A stretch of 64,000 nucleotides of DNA from Cyathus striatus (taxonomy: Eukaryota > Basidiomycota > Agaricomycetes > Agaricales > Nidulariaceae). The position numbers and the translations under genes are program-made. Within the stretch, counting starts at the first letter, position 1. Every line of letters begins with the position of its first letter. Location of the stretch: contig JAOVFP010000023.1 in the NCBI GenBank assembly GCA_025738555.1, forward strand, positions 1,054,001 to 1,118,000, given 5' to 3'. Shown piece by piece: positions 59,405 through 64,000 of the stretch. The notes beneath the pieces were generated by a model. That model was given only the letters and a program-made list of their open reading frames with translations. It was not told the origin of the DNA and did no database searches.

Positions 59405-61214
59405 TCAGTCATCATATCGCCTCTTTCTGTTGGCCGGTAGTATGGTTTTGTTATTACTTTCATAACATCTAGTCGATGCGTCAGGATATAAGTCAGGTTC
59501 AATGAAACTGACTTACAATCTACCGGGTCCGTCCCAGATGATATTCTCCATTGCTTCGCCGCCTGATTCTTCGTTGCTCATACCGTCATCCTCTTTGGTG
59601 ACTTGTTTCGACCAGAATTCTGGTTCCCATTTTTGTGTGTCCTGAACGTCTGCCATCATTAACGAAATTTTCCCCTGGCCGCAACGCTTCAGGTTTTCGT
59701 TTACTTTGCTATACTGCTTCCACCTCTTCCTATCTTTTTCTTGCAACTTCCACGAGCCATCCCAAACATGCTGGTTTTTTTTATACTGGCCCACAAAGCC
59801 TTCCAGGAAGTCAACGCTATGCTGCATTTCTCCAAGTCCCTTTTCAAACCCTAGCACTGCCTGTTTGGCCTGGTCCAATACCATCTGCATTTCGGAAAAC
59901 TGTTCAATGATCTCAGGCCAACTGTTGACCATTGTGGTCAGCTCTCGGCGAATCAAGCGGACTTCTTTGCCGCTCGGAACCAAGACTTTTCGAAAACTGT
60001 GATACTGAGGAGGAGGAGGAGGAGGAGGAGGAGGAGGGTGTTCAGTAACTGGGCTACATGATGGACGTTCACGGGATGGGGTAGCTTGTCGATGCTCACT
60101 GCACGGAGGATATTGTTGAAATTCAACCGATTGAGCTTCGGAATGCAGCTGCGCAGCATTGTTCGACGTCGTTTCCCGTGTCTCCTCGCTACGCGACGCT
60201 AAAGATGGGATGCTAGTAGTTACATTTTCCTCCTGCATAAATGGAGGATATTGATGGGATTCGGCCACTGGAATAGGCTGAGCTTCTGACTGTTGCAGCA
60301 AGTTAGTGTGCGATGTCCTTTTCTCTACCCCTCACTGCTTGGTGTCACAGGTGAGATGTTTGGAGTCGCCTTTTCCTTCTGCGTGGAGGGAGGGGATTGT
60401 TGACATTTCGCAACTAAAGTAGGTTGAGCTTCGTCGGACTGTAGCATCATGCCATCGTGTGGCGCCCTTTCGCGCGATATTAAAGGTGGGATGCGGATAG
60501 TCACCTTTCCCTTCATAGAGAGAGGCGATTGTCGATATTCGACGACTGGAACAGGTTGTGCTTTGGGATGCTGCAGTAAGTCATCGTGCGAGGCCCTCTC
60601 GTATGTCTCCTCATTACGTGGTGTTACAGGTATAATACGCTCACTCGTCTTTTCCTTCTGCGCAGAGATGTGTACCGACGGCGATGGCAAAGTCTGCTTC
60701 TCAGGGGATTCGACCCTTTCAAGAGAAAGATCCACCTTTCGTCGTTCTGTGATGCATCATGAGATGCGGTCAACAGTTTCTGCAATCAGGAAAGCTCACT
60801 GAGGGCTTTCTTAAGTGACGGTGGCTCCAATGATTGGTCTCCTTGCTCTGTTAATATGGTCGGTGATATTCTAACCGCCGTTCTACTCTTTCCTTTACGT
60901 TGAATTATTTCCATAGGTGCAGACTTTGTAGATTCTTCAGGCACACCATCTCTGCGAGGAGTGTCAGCTAATCCAAGTTGTCTACACCGCAGCTGGTATA
61001 TTTACCTGGGTATGCCTTCAGGGTGCTTTCTGAGCAACTCTTGGACAATGACTGTACTTTTTCTGTTCGCTTTAATTCCCTCTTTCTAGCAGAAATTTCA
61101 TTAGGACGGTGGCACTTGCGGTCAAATACTACATGTACTGACCTTCGCCAGTTGCTGCAACTGAGAACGCGATAGTTTCTCTAAGAGGGCCTGTCCCATA
61201 CAGGTTGAAGTCAT
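59405..61214 (-). CDS. SAP-like N-terminus protein with tandem about 45-residue repeats and a coiled C-terminus; uncharacterised
   Basis: Exons (minus): 61214-61143, 61085-61006, 60951-60800, 60746-59517, 59468-59405, about 532 residues once one base is added. The head LEKLSRSQLQQLAK|KEGIKANRKSTV then IVQELLRKHP has the two-helix spacing of a SAP DNA-binding motif. Then come several diverged repeats of the form SHDxLLQxxEAQPxPVxExxQxPPSMxxKxTxxIxPVTPRSEE (60700-60100), a Pro10 stretch from a (GGA)n run, and a helical C-terminal half (VRLIRRELTTMVNSWPEIIE, LGEMQHSVDFLEGFVGQYKK). The frame slips at a C4/G4 run (60328-60331). A last short exon with NRKRRYDD is likely. A DNA-binding role is an inference from the SAP-like head. 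Confidence 0.6.
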
Positions 61215-62150
61215 GTCGTTATGTAGCCGGATTACGGTTTATACGACAGTCAAATGTTCTGTAGGATGGGATGGTATGTAGTAGAGGAAAAGACGGAAAG
61301 GATGGCGTAGTATGTTCACTTGAATACTGGTTCTATACTGTCTTCACAAAACGGGGGCATCTGGAGAACAATGCGATCAAGATAACGGGTCAAAGTGTCC
61401 AACTCCGAAACCACACTTCTCCTATTGTACTCCATTATTCAGGTTTGTACCCATTCTTCAGATGTGGCCATTGCGTCCATCATTGCAATTAGGATCCACT
61501 TGAAATCTGCGTTGGTCCCACAGGATTGGACTATGCGTGCGCTTATATCCGTAGGTTGCTGTATGTCCCACTTCTGGTTGGAGTCGTATCGAAACGTGGC
61601 AAATAAGTACAATGGTATGTATTGCTTGGACCAATGGCCCCTATCACACGACTCATTGTTGTTCCCTCATGGCAGTTCCCTTCATTTTGTAACTGAAATT
61701 TTAGTCGTCCGCCTCCAGGAATCAAGTAAGAGCATATGTAGTTGAGTACCTTTCTGAAAATTTGGCGTCTTAGAGTCGACTATCGACAGCAGGTCTGATG
61801 AGTTTATTATCACTTGAAATGCCAGCTTAAAGAGGTAAATTTACTACATAGTAGAACAATAGACGATTAGCCGAGCCACCAGTGCCACTGGTGACTCGGC
61901 TAATCGCAATGACCACACTTCGCATTGGCCATGTTGAGATCTCTTTACTCTTTAGGAAATGGAATAAAAACAGTGTGGCTTCGTACAATCTTCGTACTGT
62001 CTAGCTTCTTGCACTGCAACTTCCCCTCGCTCCCTTCACGAAAATGACACATTTTTGTTACTTTGACCTGCACACCCTTTCACGTCTTTCTCGCCCTGAA
62101 CTTCAGGAAACTGCCTTGGTAATTAATTAATGACTCCTAAGTGGATTTTA
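61215..62150. other. region with a strong 43-bp hairpin, no gene recognised
   Basis: About 940 bp. A near-perfect 21-bp inverted repeat with a one-base centre lies at 61864-61906. Open frames on both strands (61395-61745 plus, 61725-61543 minus) carry no motif and are not called. Confidence 0.4.
61864..61906. repeat. 43-bp near-perfect inverted repeat
   Basis: Arms 61864-61884 and 61886-61906 are reverse complements over 21 bp with a single mismatch (gagCcacc against gagTcacc) and a single central C. The stem begins CGATTAGCCGAG. It lies in a non-coding stretch between divergent genes. Confidence 0.85.
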
Positions 62151-62153
62151 TGT

Positions 62154-63827
62154 TATCTGACTACGATGTTAAAGAACGAAACTATTATGAAGCGCCTGCT
62201 GGCTGCCAAACCAGGCGACAGGAGGTAGCGGTAAACTGTCGCGTTTAACCTTTGCAGTCGCTAATGATGACTTCAGTTCAGACTTCAACATAAGTTCTAG
62301 TGAGGCGCCATTAACCGCTGGTAACCTTGCAACGCATAACACCTGTATGCCTTTCCCCGGGTTCTTCATTATTGTTATATAACTTATTCAAATCTCAGTC
62401 ATTGGGATACCTTCGGATGCTCTACATGTCCCTCGCCGTCCTAAACTACCACCGCAACCACGATCGGACTACTCATTCCCATCGCCGGTGAGCTCGGAAA
62501 TCGGCAACGATGAACTGTTAGCCAATCAAGAGCAACTTAAAGCAACTGTTCATATGATGGCTAGCATGGACAGCCAGCAAAAGGTTGCACTTCAAGAAAT
62601 CCATAACCTTCAAACTGCTGCTGAGGATCTTCGAGAGCAAGTTGTACTATTAAGGCAGAAAATCGTTGGTCAGCGCAGTCGGCGACAACGCCTTCAGCTG
62701 TATATGTTATACTGGCGAAAGAACCATTGCATTGGTCCTACAAAGAGGTGTGGGATTATCCTTTGCGTATCTGGGATGAAAGATTTCCGGACCTATTCCA
62801 AATGGAAGTTACATCGAGCAATGGCGAAGGGCCAACAGAAGAAGAGAGGGAAGGCATTATTGCCGGAAGAGCTATGGCATGTAAGTGTTGCTTTGTCACT
62901 GAGTATACCCATGGTTATATCGACTTCACTTCAGAAAGCATATGATTGAGCAGATCGATCGTCCCATAGAAGATACTGATCATTATGATTTCCTTGAGTG
63001 TACCATGTAAGGCTACTACGAATCTTCTCGCGTTCCTTTTTTACGCACTAAACGCAATCACTCTAGCCCCTGCAAGTTCGGCAAACCCAGAGGTGATCCA
63101 ATATCCTGATCATGAAGAACTTGAAAATGAGAGTCTGTAAGTTTCATGCATGTTGTTACTAGCTTCAGCCGACTCAAAATGTGTTTGTTTTAGTGCATCT
63201 GGTATCGCAAACGTTTTAGCTCACTCGAAAGAATCTATCCTCTGGTACGTCATAAATAGTTCTCTTCTGCATTATCTTATAATATCGGTACAGTCCATCC
63301 CATCCTAAGCGGCGTAGAGAAGAAGACGAAGATGAGACCCCGGTGGATGCCGAAAGATACCAGCCACGAACTTGCAGAAACGTAGGCAAGCAGCGTTCGA
63401 CCAGTTTGCAACAAAGCAATCCTGGTTCAAGCCGAAAAGGCGAGGAGAAAATGTCTACTGATGAGGTGCAACGTATGCAGGAGGAAGCGGAACGTGAGCA
63501 CTTACATGGAGAGCAAGAGACCGAAAACGATAATAATAAAAGTATGTCATTGCTACCTTAGGACTTTGGGCGGAGGAGATTGAGGAAGACGAAGCCGTCA
63601 GCATGATTGTGGAAAGTCAACACTCGTCAGAGATGATTGACGACAGAAGACCTCCGACCCCCATCCCCTCATCGGAAAAAGTGGAAGAGAATCAGAGAAA
63701 GCAGTACTCCCGCACGACTCGAAATGCTACAAAACCTACTTCGCAGACTGACAAGGGTTCTACACAGTGTCGGAGGCCAAAACACTCCACCACTGTTCGC
63801 CAGAAACTTAACTCTAGAATCATTTGA
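62154..63827 (+). CDS. uncharacterised fungal protein, exon structure and frame unresolved
   Basis: Several open segments line up on the plus strand: ANDDFSSDFNISSSEAPLTA (to a donor near 62344), IGIPSDALHVPRRPKLPPQP through LLANQEQLKATVHMMASMDS and a Gln/Leu helical stretch (to about 62660), then WSAQSATTPSAVYVILAKEP, LHWSYKEVWDYPLRIWDERF, EEEREGIIAGRAMA, and HMIEQIDRPIEDTDHYDFLE after an intron near 62881-62934. Later exons are charged and disordered (PSHPKRRREEDEDETPVDAE). The shift from LRQK to NRWSAQ at 62659-62662 is one missing A in an A4 run. Some splice phases (near 62881 and 63008) do not close, so it may be damaged, or I have placed a junction wrongly. I do not recognise the family; WSYKEVWDYPLRIWDERFP looks like its conserved core. 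Confidence 0.4.
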
Positions 63828-64000
63828 AGTTTGGTTTAATTTCTCAGCATCTGTATACTTGTATTTTATATATACACAAGCTTTGCTTTATTACCTTGCA
63901 AGTCAAGAATGTCACTGCAGTAATTGATGGCCTGAATATTATTGTCGAACATCGCAGACATGGTCAGTGTGAAATGGTAAAGGAGCTATTATTAGATCCA

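Noticed and set aside
1..64000. CRISPR array, operons, riboswitches or bacterial promoters
   Set aside because: No spaced direct repeats. Gene structures with spliceosomal introns show this is fungal nuclear DNA.

Overview
The window looks like nuclear DNA of a filamentous basidiomycete, most likely an Agaricomycete. Genes are dense and intron-rich, with GT-AG introns mostly 47-65 nt long. The gene set is a fungal housekeeping set: a mitochondrial-type arginine-specific carbamoyl-phosphate synthase, phenylalanine ammonia-lyase, Nab2, a CSC1-type channel, a Pcl/Pho80-type cyclin and TAF13. There are no prokaryotic features. All assignments rest on reading translations by eye; no database search was run.

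Left end (1-14280): two Ty3/gypsy (Metaviridae) chromodomain retrotransposons, apparently nested. A minus-strand element (1-5922, cut by the window edge) has an apparent 5' LTR at 5356-5922, gag, and pol in the order protease, RT, RNase H, integrase, chromodomain, with several single-base frame breaks. It abuts an unrelated plus-strand element (5923-14280). That element's single gag-pol frame has no start codon at its left end, is cut by two in-frame TGA codons, and is followed by a purine tract and a 3' LTR. The simplest reading is that the minus element landed inside the gag of the plus element. The plus element carries an unusual block of four diverged tandem domains between the gag zinc knuckle and the protease.

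Right of the LTR (14281-64000) is host DNA: carbamoyl-phosphate synthase large chain (+), phenylalanine ammonia-lyase (-), a small unknown protein (-), Fcf1 (-), a DUF1917/Bles03-like protein (+), a roughly 2,050-residue acidic disordered protein (-), a CSC1/OSCA-type channel (+), an IMPACT/YIH1-type protein (+), Rer1 (-), a Tda10-type glycerate kinase (+), an Mpr1-like GNAT acetyltransferase (+), a Pcl-type cyclin (+), Nab2 (+), a CypE-type RRM protein (-), TAF13 (+), a mitochondrial P-loop ATPase (-), a SAP-like repeat protein (-) and an unresolved coding region (+). Four gene pairs are divergent across 136-356 bp. Gene-poor stretches lie at 18432-20073, 39618-41049, 45262-48013 and 48994-51622.

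The genes do not form one pathway. Several are nuclear RNA or transcription factors (Fcf1, Nab2, RRM protein, TAF13) and two are amino-acid enzymes (carbamoyl-phosphate synthase, phenylalanine ammonia-lyase). Six host genes show one frame break each, every one equal to a single missing base and most lying in a homopolymer. This suggests uncorrected assembly indels rather than pseudogenes, so broken frames here should be read with caution.
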